A DNA stretch of 34,758 nt. Origin: Rhypophila decipiens. Its lineage: Eukaryota > Ascomycota > Sordariomycetes > Sordariales > Naviculisporaceae. The stretch covers positions 1 to 34,758 of the forward strand of contig MU858322.1 in assembly GCA_033297075.1 (NCBI GenBank), read 5' to 3'. A program made the position numbers and the translations under genes. The notes under the pieces are model-generated. The model had not been told where the DNA came from and searched no databases. It saw only the letters and a list, made by a program, of their open reading frames with translations. The stretch's first letter is position 1. Each line of letters starts with the position of its first letter. Positions 1 to 10,065 of this stretch are shown here, piece after piece.

Positions 1-1025
1 TCAACTCTCTTTTCCTCCCTCTCCTCAGAATAGAATCTTCGTCGATAGCGCCCAATAGATGAGTTCCGCCATCTGCATGAGCCCGGCCGTGACAGATACA
101 ATAGTGACTCAGAGGAGGAAGACTTAGGAAGTACAGCAGTTTGTATAAGTGCACGCTCTCTGAGCCGCTTGGCCCGCTTCTCACCAAACCGCCCCTTTCG
201 TCGATTTCTTTTACCGTTACGAATACTAGGTTTTCTTCTGTATCTGCTCTGAAGAACTATACTGTTTCGCTGTAAATCTGACTGGACAACCTTGAAGAAT
301 AGCTTGCAAGTTCAAGTTGTGATTCACGCATTAGACTATAACATGTTCGCTAGAGTCTTTGATGTTGCATTATCACGGTCGGTGGGTTATGACCGATCAC
401 TTTCTTGCAGGGCGTGCATGCTTTGTAAGGGTGGGTATTGTCAAAGTATGATCCAAGCAACGCAACCTGTGTATACCAAGCGGATCCTAGAGGATGAATC
501 AATAAACTGCCAAAAATAGGATAGATAATACCGCGAACTCGAGGGAGAAGCTCCGTTGCCGAGACCGGAGAGACTCGGAACTTACTGCCCAGCTTGCCCA
601 ACACAACGTCGGTCCATTGCTCATGGACTGAATCTATGCCAGCATGGCACACCCGCATCGGCTGGTTGTCTAGTTTGAGACGTTTATCACAGACTCGATG
701 CCAAGGCTCGCGAGAAAACACCTGCCAAGTGGAGCCATGTATTGATGCAATGCATGACAAAGTTCTCATCGAGGATCCGTCAGTAGGTAAGATAGGCACC
801 AGCGCAGCATCCTGTGGATCACGAGAAGATGCGGAAAAGAGGTTGCGTTTGCGGGAGCAGAGTGGGCTGGTATCTAGGGTGATATGAGGAGGAAAGGAAG
901 AAAGAAAAAGGAAAAATAGGAAGGCCACGACCCGTCCTTCAACAGTCCAGGTCAAGGAGACATCAACCAGCCATCTTCCAACACTCAGACCACAATCCTC
1001 CACTCCAACAGACCACCAAGACTCC
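1..1025. other. No gene recognised
   Basis: Open frames exist on both strands but none has a recognisable domain, signal peptide or convincing splice sites. The last 60 bases before 1026 are C/A-rich, like a fungal 5' untranslated leader. Confidence 0.5.
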
Positions 1026-1383
1026 ATGGTTGTGGTGAGTTGCATTTTATCAAATCCCTTCCCTGCCGCTTACAGGTTTTCCTGACACTCAACAATAGTA
1101 CTGCGTCAACGACGGCAACTGCAACTTCTGGCCTTCGGGCTCCAACGCATGCAGCACCAACTACGTCAGGACCTGGGAGGGCATCTCGTCGTGCACCTTC
1201 AGCACCGGCGTCACCTACAGCTGGAACATCGTCTGGAACGGCTACTCGAAGCCCAGCAACTCCCAGGTCGGCACCGGGAACAACGGCAACAACTGGAAGA
1301 TCTACAAGGACGACCAGCACATCATGTTCTACGATGGCAACGGCAACGCATGCCGCAGCATCTACTACTCCATTCCGGCCTAG
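1026..1383 (+). CDS. Small Cys/Asn-rich hypothetical protein (2 exons)
   Basis: Proposed exons are 1026-1034 (Met-Val-Val only) and 1099-1383, with a 64-base intron (GTGAGT donor at 1035, AATAG acceptor at 1097-1098). The product is 97 aa. Exon 2 has strongly C/G-ending codons and codes for five cysteines, many Asn and Gly and several Trp and Tyr (starting YCVNDGNCNFW, ending YYSIPA), which suggests a compact disulphide-rich fold. An in-frame TAG immediately before exon 2 rules out the earlier TTACAG acceptor. No signal peptide is visible, although the composition looks like a secreted protein, so a missed upstream first exon is possible. I do not recognise the family. The exon 2 coding call is firm; the first exon is less so. 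Confidence 0.6.
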
Positions 1384-1730
1384 ATTATGCCTGTGCGACC
1401 GAGGTAGGATGGGAGAGAACTGGAGATGGTGCACTTGTGGGGGTAAAGTTGCGGAGAGCCGGAGGAAAATGACGGATATCATGTCTGATCTTATTTTACG
1501 TGTTTCTGGACGCAGAAACAAGACAAGGAGTGATTCTCTTTTGTGGATAGCAGCGGATAAGATCGTGCATATAAGGTCCGCCTAGTCATTCGTTGAACAA
1601 TAACACACCATTGAGCTCCCACTTCCTTTTGCCCTTCGATGCCGTTGAGTCTCCCAAGTCAATGTCCAGATAAGAGCAAAACAACGCAGACGGCATCATA
1701 ACGCTCTCTTGTTCAAGATGCAGTCCCATC
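1384..1730. other. Convergent 3' flanks
   Basis: Lies between the ends of the plus-strand gene at 1383 and the minus-strand gene ending near 1731. A minus-strand frame across 1586-1730 could hold an extra exon of the latter if GTGAGA at its proposed end is used as a donor; nothing supports this directly. Confidence 0.35.
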
Positions 1731-2751
1731 TCACCATGACAATTCCTTTTCGTATACCTTGGCAAAACCCTCAAGCAGTAGGTAAGAAATCATATCTCCC
1801 TCCTCGAAAGTGCCTCGGCTACCATACATAGACCACCAAGTCTTCAGGCCAACTGCCACGGCACTGTCAGACTGGCCAGGTGTGTGCCCGCAGTAAAACA
1901 CCTGTGTGTCCCTAGTATTACGCTAAACAAAATATACACCTTTTGATTTCTACTCACTCTCTAGCTACAAGAGTTATTACACTCGCTCTCAACCGAGTAC
2001 CGAAAGTCGTCAATCATCAATCCCCCGTACAGAGTTCCACCATTATCTGCCCGTGCAATCGCGAAACCAACGCTGGACAGGTGTGCCCAGCGCCAATCAA
2101 AGAAGGTCGAGTTCATGATGAACTCGCTGATAAAATGTCCCGGTTCCAAGGCCGGATAGGTAATCACTTGGTGAGCGACGAGACTGCCACCTCTGAATCC
2201 CCACATGGAGATGGCGCACTCGGGTTGCGGAACCCCGCCGCTGCAGGCGTAGCTAAACGACTTTAAGGAGAAGAAGGAATGTCTTCTGCTGTGGTTTTTT
2301 TTTTGACCGGCTGCCGTTAGTGATGTGCTTGGCCAGTTTTGAACAGTGACCAATCTAACAAGAACTTAATGAATCAGCTTGTTGTACTCACCCATCATGC
2401 ACCGAGATGTTTCCGCTCCCCCCGAAGGACATGGCGTATTGCAGCCCCGAATCGGGGTTGATGAATCCATCATAGCGATCCACCTGGAAGACGTTGTAGT
2501 CCAAGCCTTTGTACCCGTCGGAAATGGGATTGCCCGTCTCGAATGGCTCCTCCCAGTGAAGCTCGTCGTACTAATTGACTCAAACATGGTCAGTGAATCG
2601 TCAAATAAACCGTTGAGCAGAGCATCAATAATCACCGTGGTCAACTCACCTTGGCCTCGTAGTCTTTCACACATATGTTGAGTGAGCTGGTTGCAGCTTG
2701 CACGAGGCAGAGGATAAGAAGAAAGCAGACGAAAGGTTGACATCGAGACAT
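1731..2751 (-). CDS. Secreted beta-sandwich-like hypothetical protein (4 exons)
   Basis: The protein starts at 2751 with a signal peptide (MSRCQPFVCFLLILCLVQA). Exons on the minus strand are 2751-2650, 2570-2392, 2252-1983 and 1911-1731; all phases join and give 243 aa. Introns show GTGAGT/ATTAG, GTGAGT/TTTAG with a CACTAAC branch site, and GTGTAA/ACTAG. The body reads like the jelly-roll proteins in which a DELxWxxP...GYKGLDYN opening is followed by a closing IDDFRY strand, as in PEP-CTERM-type or DUF642-like modules; this is resemblance, not a firm family call. If the weak last donor is not used, the protein ends at 1961 after Cys-Ser with 190 aa. The proposed last exon is 60 open codons that read as protein-like sequence (GLKTWWSMYG, LLLEGFAKVY). 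It is divergent from the CBM52 gene at 3321. Confidence 0.65.
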
Positions 2752-3320
2752 GTTTCTGTTGCTAACAATGATTCTAGTAATTGTGTGTCTAGAATGGACT
2801 CCGTTCAAGTTCAACCTCGTCCGATTGAGATGGGTTTTTATTTGGTCAAGAAATTTCACAGCTGAAATAAATACATAACGACAAAATATTGGGGCAGCTA
2901 CTGCGGCGGGATGATATGTCGTGTAACAACATAGATCTCGTATTTCGGAGTAAGATTGTTCCGAAGAGCCTGTTGCAGTGCTCCTTTCATGCTGTGGATT
3001 GTGAGATGGCAGGTTTTGATGGGCTTGGCGTGCTTTCACAGCGTCGATCCCCGGGTAGAAATCATGTTTTCATGTGTTTTCATGTCCCGATGACCCGGTT
3101 CGTCAGAGTCCAACACTGCGGAAATGGGGCCCATATGGCGGCACGGCAGATCGGCTCATCGGACACAGCTAAATACGCCCCCCGCTCCGTTGTACAATAT
3201 CACGTAGCTGGCGCATTTGTTCAGGCATCATTCTTCTTCATCTTTAAGATCAATCAACAGAGCAATTAAAAGACAAAAAGAAAGCAAAACAAGAAAAGAG
3301 CCTCTTCGTTGCAGGAAGCC
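2752..3320. promoter_or_regulatory. Shared divergent promoter region
   Basis: A 569-base spacer between two secreted-protein genes transcribed away from each other (starts at 2751 minus and 3321 plus). The plus-side leader from about 3230 is A/C-rich. No specific operator can be assigned. Confidence 0.4.
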
Positions 3321-4227
3321 ATGACTTTGCTCAAAACAGTCATCGCTTTCGTCGCGGTCTTGGCTGCAAGTCTCGCGGCTGCCCAGGCCGGGGAAAGCAT
3401 CGAGATGTGCGGAAGCGCTCCGTACTATCCGTCCGAATACACATGCTACGGCGACGAGACGCCGATGCTCTGCCCGCACGTCTACGGCCGGCCGACATAC
3501 CCCTGCAGCGGCGCCTGCTACAGCCCGAGCATGTACCAGTGCTGCTCCGGCCAGCTCCACCTCCTTCCGGCCCAGACCGGCGCCTTTCGACTCGAGGTGC
3601 ACAGCCTGGACGAGCAGCTGCACGGCCGCATCGCAGAGGTGTGCAATCTTCAGTTCCACGTGGGCGACGAGGCCGAGACGTGCGTCTACTGCTTCAATGC
3701 ACCGCCGCAGTATGTCTGCTCGACCTACCAGAACGAGACGGTGCTGCTGCCTTCGGGATCCATGGTACGTCAGCTCACAAGCAGCAAGCTCACTTTGCCA
3801 GATTATCGAGAAATGAAGATACAACTTACTTATAACGGATGACCAATTAACTTGATTTAGTCCGTCGATGTGCCCGGAGGCCAGTACTGGTATGTTGATC
3901 CAAACAACGGCCGACTCAGGACAACAGCGGCTGGGAAAGCCGCTGGTCCGGAAAGACAGCTTGCGGGCAAAAATGTCACCGGTATGTCCTACGGGATCCT
4001 CATCCAAAGCCTGCGTCGAAAAAGCTAACATCAGTTCAGTTTACCAAGAAGGGTACTTCTCGTACGACGGATCACCGTTCTGGCTAGCATGCAAAGAATC
4101 GGGTCGGGGCCAATTGTACGGGATCTTTGTTCCCCATCTCCTCGATGACCATTCCAACTGTGTCACAATCAAACTCGCGGCGGTGCCTACCACCGAGCCA
4201 AAGGAGGGAGCATATTCTTATACCTAG
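3321..4227 (+). CDS. Secreted CBM52-type carbohydrate-binding protein (3 exons)
   Basis: Exons 3321-3764, 3861-3981 and 4040-4227 give 250 aa. A signal peptide covers residues 1-23 (ends AQA). Residues 30-75 carry the spacing C30-GSAPYYPSEYTC42, LC51P, PC62, AC66Y, YQC74C75, which matches the CBM52/fungal carbohydrate-binding module (Pfam Carb_bind) known from Schizosaccharomyces endo-1,3-beta-glucanase. No glucanase catalytic domain follows. Instead there is a C-terminal part with YWYVDP, an AGKNVT possible N-glycosylation site, and a YDGSPFWLAC...YGIFV...NC segment common in CBM52-containing hypothetical proteins. The likely role is binding glucan in the cell wall or host matrix; this is inferred from the module. 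Introns are 96 and 58 bases with GTACGT and GTATGT donors. Confidence 0.85.
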
Positions 4228-5321
4228 GTAAAGCACAAGTAACGTATAGGGGTATGTGAAGTAGTATCAACATTACCTAGGACGAGAGGACGTTAGAGAA
4301 TAGTACTTCCCGTTCCTCGCGTGTAGGAGTTGCGCCGCCATTGTCCAATTGGATTTACGGCGGTTTTCCAGATCTTGTAGCGTGATGCTTTCCTCAAAAG
4401 AGTTTAGGACAGGACGAAGTTGAGTTGAGGCCGCGTCGCGAATACATTACATTACGCACAGCAGTGACAAAATACAAAAACCCACACCACACCAAAAGCA
4501 ACACCCTATACCACCCAAAAATATCACACCCCCTCCCATGAGAATAGCTGTATTCTAGTTAGTTGAGCCAGCGGGGCCGTATCTAGGTTGGGCTGCCTTC
4601 AACCACAACTGCTGGTTAATGGTGTAAAAAACGCTTCAACGGCTTCAACGACTGTAAGTCGGTATAAAGGGCACTGAGAATGGATGCATGTGTCGAGTTG
4701 AGCTTCAGTATCGATGGAAAGTTACATCATTGCTTGGACGGGGCAAAGGAGGGATGGTCATGTACAATGAACTTGGATTGAACAATACTGTGATTTATGT
4801 CTCGTTCATATTGTGGCATGTACAAATCTCATGTATATATTCTCAAGACAAATTTTAATAGTAGCTCTTGCCGAGAGTGTGTGTTTATTAGATCTTTATG
4901 AATTGTGAATCCCTCTGTTTGTGTATCAGGGGATCCGTTTAAAAGTGACCCGCTCTTTAAGTTTCAGGCAACGAATGTGCAAGTCCGACTGGGGCAAAGG
5001 CATTGTGGGCCATCTTGGGCATTATTACACCGCCTGCTGGGCCTGTCAAGTCCCCGCTCGTCTTCCCAGCGATCTCGGGCACCCTAATGTTGAATACTGC
5101 TGGGTATTATTGGCCCAGCCTCCAAGAGAGCCTAACACCTCGTGCGTCCTGCAGGTCACCAATGGTCGATGCCAATTGTGGTGGCTGTGCACCTCGGCTG
5201 CGATCAACTCAGCAAGGTGAAAAGGGAGGAAACTCCTCCCTCTGGACCCAGACCAGGGTTCCTTTCGCTCTCCTCCATCTCTCTCTCTCCCTCTCGCCCA
5301 CGCTAGTCGTAGGATTTAGTT
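4228..5321. other. Intergenic region with pyrimidine-rich promoter tract
   Basis: No coding region recognised. A TATAAAG at about 4661-4670 has no evident gene behind it. A CT-rich tract at about 5259-5300 sits just before the ATG at 5322 and is typical of fungal core promoters or leaders. Confidence 0.45.
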
Positions 5322-7192
5322 ATGTTTCAGCCCTTCGGGCCACCTCTCGTTAACAACACTGGCCCTTCATGGCACCCTGAGCCCACACAACGAGGTACAA
5401 GCAACATTCTTTGGACATGTCTGATCACTCTTGGTTTGTGTATATGGTCCCCGCTTCACCTAAACATTCCAGCCCATGGGCGCGCCTCAACCCAGTGGCT
5501 GAACAAGGTGCCCTGGCTTGTGGTTGGCATTTTTGCCCCTGAATTTGTACGAGTAAACCCCTCGGAATTGGCTTGTCGAAAGTGTTATGCTGATGAATGC
5601 GGTTTCTCCAGGTAGCCTGGGCCGCTTACACAGAGTATCGAGAAGCCAGGTCTCTTAGATCTGTCCTGAGAAAGGCCTTATCAGAGACAGGCCCACCGGG
5701 AGCGACGCCTCCCGACCCCGAACGCGGCCTCTCAGCACCGGAAGCAGAATCCGAGCAGCGGAGATGTCCAAAACGGAAGCACGAACGGACGATCGTTCAC
5801 TGCCATTTTGCTTGCATGGGGGGCTTTTGTATTCGGGATGCCGTTGACCCTGAGATTGCGGAATTCATGCCACCATCGCGCCCTAGACTGGTGTTGACCA
5901 AGGCTTCGTTGCTTCTGCTCGCGGAGAATGAACCTGAGTTAATACTAGACATCTCAGAAGCCGATATTCGCGACAAGAGCAAGGCCAACGGTTTGGCGAA
6001 AGCTCTGCTCTGTTTCCAGGCTTCGTGGTTCTGTGTACAGTGCATTGCCCCCATGGCACAAGGGATGGCGTTGACGCTGCTTGAGCTTAACACCTTTGCT
6101 CACGCCATCTGCACAGTTCTTATATACATCTTCTGGTGGCACAAGCCCCTCGATGTTGAGGAGCCTATCGCCATCTCGGGCCCCCACGCATCTGCGATGG
6201 CTGGATATTTACTTATTGAATCCAAATATGGCTCTGAGGTGAAGAAGCCAAATATCTATCCGACAGGAGAAATCCCTGATTTCGACAGCGAGCGGGGTCC
6301 ACCGCGTGGGTATCTCACTGCATCGCCCAGAGACGAATGGAGATCTGCATGGGCCGAGTATGCCCGTCACCAGCCAGATCAGCCAAGTCTCCGTGATGGT
6401 AATTTCAGGCTCTACCTTGGCGAGAAACTTCATGGGTACTGCCTTGAGAACTCGGTGGACTACTCCGTACTCATCAAAACATTGGAGAACGTGGAAGTAC
6501 CAGCGGATGGGGAAGGATGGCGCTGGGAGCAGGTAGAAGTGGTTAAGAGTCGGCCTGTGCATACCACACTAATGCCAGTTGATGAGAATGGGCCAAATAC
6601 TCGTCCAAAATTCTTCCTGCATGTCGACCTCGAGCCATGGCAAGTTGAGGCTCTTCGTCAGGCCAGCCTTGCTCGTCAGAGGTGGGGGTTCCAGCCGGGG
6701 CGATTCGAGCACGAACGTCATGTTGAATTACTCAAAACTTCCATCAACAACCTCTCAGCGCAGTCTGATTGGAATGAGTCCAGCGATATGGAGCTTGATG
6801 GTTACATTGGGTTTGCCATGGCGAGCACATACTACGGATTGATGCATGCCTTGGCTTGGAATGCTCCCTTCCGACATGACGTTGAGCGCTTGCTCTGGAG
6901 GATATCGACCATTGCACTCGGCGCACCGGGTCCAATTTCTGTGTTGATATTTGTTGGCGTTTATCTTGTTCCGAAAGAGAAGCGGAAACTGCTCTCGCGG
7001 GTTTCCAACCCCGTGCCCGAGCCGTGTCTCTCAGGCAGTAAGATCACACTTGGGCTTGCGGGGGTCCTTGCCGGCCTTGCGTACATCTTCGCTCGCGTGG
7101 ACCTGCCTGTCCAGTCATTCATAAGCTTAGCACACCTCTCACCTTCCGCCCTTATAGCCACCCAGTGGCCAGAATACATTCCACATTATTAA
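5322..7192 (+). CDS. Conserved fungal multi-pass membrane protein with HKPLDVEEPI motif
   Basis: Exons 5322-5546 and 5612-7192, joined by a 65-base intron (GTACGA donor, TGCTGAT branch, CTCCAG acceptor), give 601 aa. The splice creates the block APEFVAWAAYTEYREAR, conserved in a large Pezizomycotina/Basidiomycota family of unknown function. Further family marks are the WWHKPLDVEEPI motif near residue 250 after a helix, a late LAWNAPFRHDVERLLWRIS block, and a C-terminal hydrophobic stretch followed by FARVDLPVQSFISLAHL and a terminal QWPEYIPHY. Predicted helices lie near residues 25-75, about 205-250 and in the last 150 residues. Length is usual for the family. The function is unknown. The ATG at 5322 follows a CT tract and begins the conserved N-terminus. 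Confidence 0.88.
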
Positions 7193-8210
7193 GCCAGATG
7201 CGTTCGTACAGTGTGTGCCGGCATATAGTTGTGTGTGTTGATAGAGCATTGCTTCGGTAATTATTTTGGGGTAAAAGAAGGCGGAATCTAAAGTTAACAG
7301 GCAGCGAGCTCTTGAGATAGCCAAGGTTAGAAGTAGTGGTGTTAAGAAAGAACAGGTGTGCCTTGGGAGGGTTATTTGTAATTTTGGATTTAACAATATT
7401 AAGATATATTAGATTGAAAGAAACGCTAAAAAAGGACTAACTTAGAGGTAGAATATGGTAAGGCTAATAATTACTTAGAAAATAACTATACTTGAAACTT
7501 CATAGAACTATATATTAATTAGAATCATCCTCCCTAGAGGTCTCTACATTATTTTCACATGTTCGCGCATTATGACCAGGTTCTCTGCAAATCCTATAAG
7601 TATACGGAGCCTGCGCGTCTCTACCCTCCTCGTACAACCACCATTCTAACATGCTTCTAAATGAACCGTTACTCGGAGCCTTGACCTGGTTTTGTCTAGG
7701 ATATTATACATTAAGAGGCTAAGACCCTTGGCCGACGTATCCATATGTACGTCATTCTCTTACCATCTGCCTTGGCGATCTCTTTGGATAGGTTCCAATA
7801 GTGTGGTTCGCATTTGACTCCATAACTATAATGTTACCAAATGACAGCATTGGCCCCGCCAAGACACCGTGGCCCCGCGGTTCGGCATCTTAATGCCGGT
7901 CTCGTCGGGTCGGCTGGGTCGGCCGAGCACGGATAGGTGCATTTATACCGATGACATGCTACAGAACGAGATGTATAAATATGTAGGTCTGCACTTGTGG
8001 GCCAAAGGAAAGCAAGTGACAATATTGTTTCGCTGATCCATGTCATGCTCGTCTAACCGACGGAACTCACCCCACTGCAGTTCAAAACTCAACGACACCT
8101 CGGAGGAAGAAAAAGGAAAAGAAATCGAGAAACCCCGTTTGCCCATTTATGCGCTTCTCTTGCCATCTCATGCAACTTACACTTGTTTGATTCACTTGGA
8201 GAAGTCCAAC
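7193..8210. other. Intergenic, partly AT-rich
   Basis: The stretch 7380-7530 is AT-rich with many TA steps and no open frame, compatible with an old mutated (RIP-like) repeat. A TATAAAT at 7974-7980 lies about 230 bases before the next gene's ATG and may be its TATA box. Confidence 0.4.
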
Positions 8211-9322
8211 ATGGCATTCTTCCAGACTTTCCATTACAACAACGCTGACGGCAACGACCCCAAGGCGTGGGTTGTCGCATACACGGTGCTCGTCGGCGTT
8301 GTCCTCCTAGCAGTCATACCTTTTACTTTTCTGTCCTTGTTCAAATCCCACTTTGGTAGTGATCCGGCCCGTCGGTTTGTTCCTTGGTTCAAAGCTTCCT
8401 TTGTTCTGTTTTTCATGCATGTACCACACTTTGAAAACTTGCAAAGAAGGCAGTATTAACCCTTTATGACAGCACCCTCGCCCTGGTATTCACCCAGTTC
8501 GTCATCACCACCTGTATCGTCTACAATGTCAATGTCGGCGTCGAGTGGCATGCAGTCCGGGCCGGATTGCACCTCGGATACCTAGCCGAGCTCTTCCGCA
8601 CGCTGTCGGCCGCTACAGTCATGGTATTCCTGCTCGAGCTCGGTCCCGGCATCTACCACGCCATTCATGGCATCTCGAGCTCGTTTGAGCGCGTTATCCG
8701 GTACCTTGCGTACTTCCTCGCTTTTGTGGTTGTCGCCCTGGCCATCACGTATTACGGGCTCCTGCTCGATGTCCAACTTAACTTCTCCAACCGAGTCGGC
8801 TCGATTCACCAATTTGGCCGCGGCCCTGTACGCATCGTGGAAGTTAACAAGCTCATGGCCGCAACGGCCATCATTCTCTGGGTCGCCTCGCTGGCAATTA
8901 CTGGGCTGTCGGTTTATACTTATTTGCGGAGAAAGGTCTCGCCCCTGAAAACGGTAAGCGTCATTGAATCGTGATAACCCTCTTGTTTTCGGCCCACCAT
9001 GCTGACACTGCGGTACCAGGCATCAACCCTTTACCTCGCCGCTAGCCTCCTAAACCTACTCGGCTCGACTTGGAACTTTGCTTACGCTATTCACTGGCTC
9101 CTGGGGAATGGCCGAGCGGACTTCTACCCGCTTGTCTTGACTATCATCCTGGCCTGGTGGAGCCGCGGCCTACTGCTCATCATTTCCTTCTGCATCGCCG
9201 TGCGCAGCGGACCAAGGGGCGGCGTCTGGTCCTCGGGCCACAAGAACGGGTCAACCATGTATGACTCGGTAAATCGCGATTCTTATGCCACCGAGGGGAC
9301 ATATACCTCTCGTCGAGTATGA
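8211..9322 (+). CDS. Multi-pass (about seven-helix) hypothetical membrane protein, first intron irregular
   Basis: The start at 8211 opens MAFFQTFHYNNADG and leads into a helix (AWVVAYTVLVGVVLLAVIP). Exon 2 (8473-8953) and exon 3 (9020-9322) are clear: GTAAGC donor at 8954, GCTGAC branch, TACCAG acceptor. Exon 1 and exon 2 do not join with any normal GT donor. The best solution is a GC donor at 8417 (GCATGT) with acceptor GACAG at 8472 and a TATTAAC branch site, giving about 329 aa. Alternatives are a GT donor at 8375 that deletes a helix, or a one-base loss near 8435-8455, since LTLYDSTLALVF also reads open just upstream of 8473. The protein has about seven hydrophobic segments and a short polar tail ending YTSRRV. 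No family is recognised; it is not the PTH11 type. Confidence 0.72.
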
Positions 9323-10065
9323 AACAGAATTTCTTCTGGTTTGTGATTCGATATATATGGGAGGAGTTGGCGAAGCAACAAAGATGGAACTTGTAACGCG
9401 CAAAAATGTGATACCGTATATACGGGGTTTTTGCATGGCCGCAATTACCGATCCGTTTTTGCGCGTTACATAACTGTAACGATTTTGTACTTTAACCCCT
9501 TATCGGAGGGCCGGAGCGGATTGCTGGTGTGTGTTGCCCGGCGTGCCCGGCGTGCCATGCTCCAGGTGCAATTAACTGCGCGTGCACGGCAGCTCCTTGT
9601 TAGAGGGCTGATATGTAAAAAAAAAAAAAGTTTCTTAGGGGAGGCTACTATGACATGGTAACCAAAGCTGGTGAAGGGCGAAGTGTAGCATACATGGATG
9701 ATGAGACCATGGTTATGAAGACGGAGTCACGATATAAGCCAGAGAGTAATGACATAAGTAAATGCAAATAGGAGGGCTATTTGTTGATCCTTGTTTAGGT
9801 AGTTACCCAGTGGAATATAAAAGCTGCGAGCCAGATCAAAATCATCAAAACACATTCATGACATGCTCCAGCGTGTCTTGCCGCCAAACCGCATCTTTCA
9901 CCAACCTCGCCTCTAGCCTATCACCCTCTTCGCCTTATCTGGTCAATCACAAGCCTGGCCACATATCTTTCCATATCATTAGAGTAATCTTCCACAATAG
10001 CCTTGTTAGCTCCGGATTTATCGCCCAGCCAGAATGTCCCAAATAACTCCACAAAGAAACGATCC
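9323..10065. other. Intergenic region with foldback element
   Basis: Contains the 77-bp foldback repeat at 9393-9469 and a run of 13 A near 9618-9630. No gene is recognised between the plus-strand gene ending at 9322 and the minus-strand gene ending at 10066. Confidence 0.5.
9393..9469. repeat. 77-bp foldback (snap-back) repeat
   Basis: Perfect 14-bp inverted arms GTAACGCGCAAAAA (9393-9406) and TTTTTGCGCGTTAC (9456-9469). A perfect 12-bp palindrome CCGTATATACGG lies between them near 9413-9424. No clear target-site duplication is seen. It may be a very short MITE remnant or a transcript-end hairpin of the gene ending at 9322. Confidence 0.7.

Noticed and set aside
350..1045. Long minus-strand open frame of 231 codons
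   Set aside because: No ATG-linked domain, low-complexity composition, and it opposes the leader and first exon of the Cys/Asn-rich gene.
985..1521. Minus-strand open frame rich in Val and Ala over the small gene
   Set aside because: It is the complement of a GC-rich coding exon; Val/Ala runs are the usual shadow pattern.
3228..4031. 267-codon minus-strand frame across the CBM52 gene
   Set aside because: It opposes clear CBM52 coding with signal peptide and introns; a shadow.
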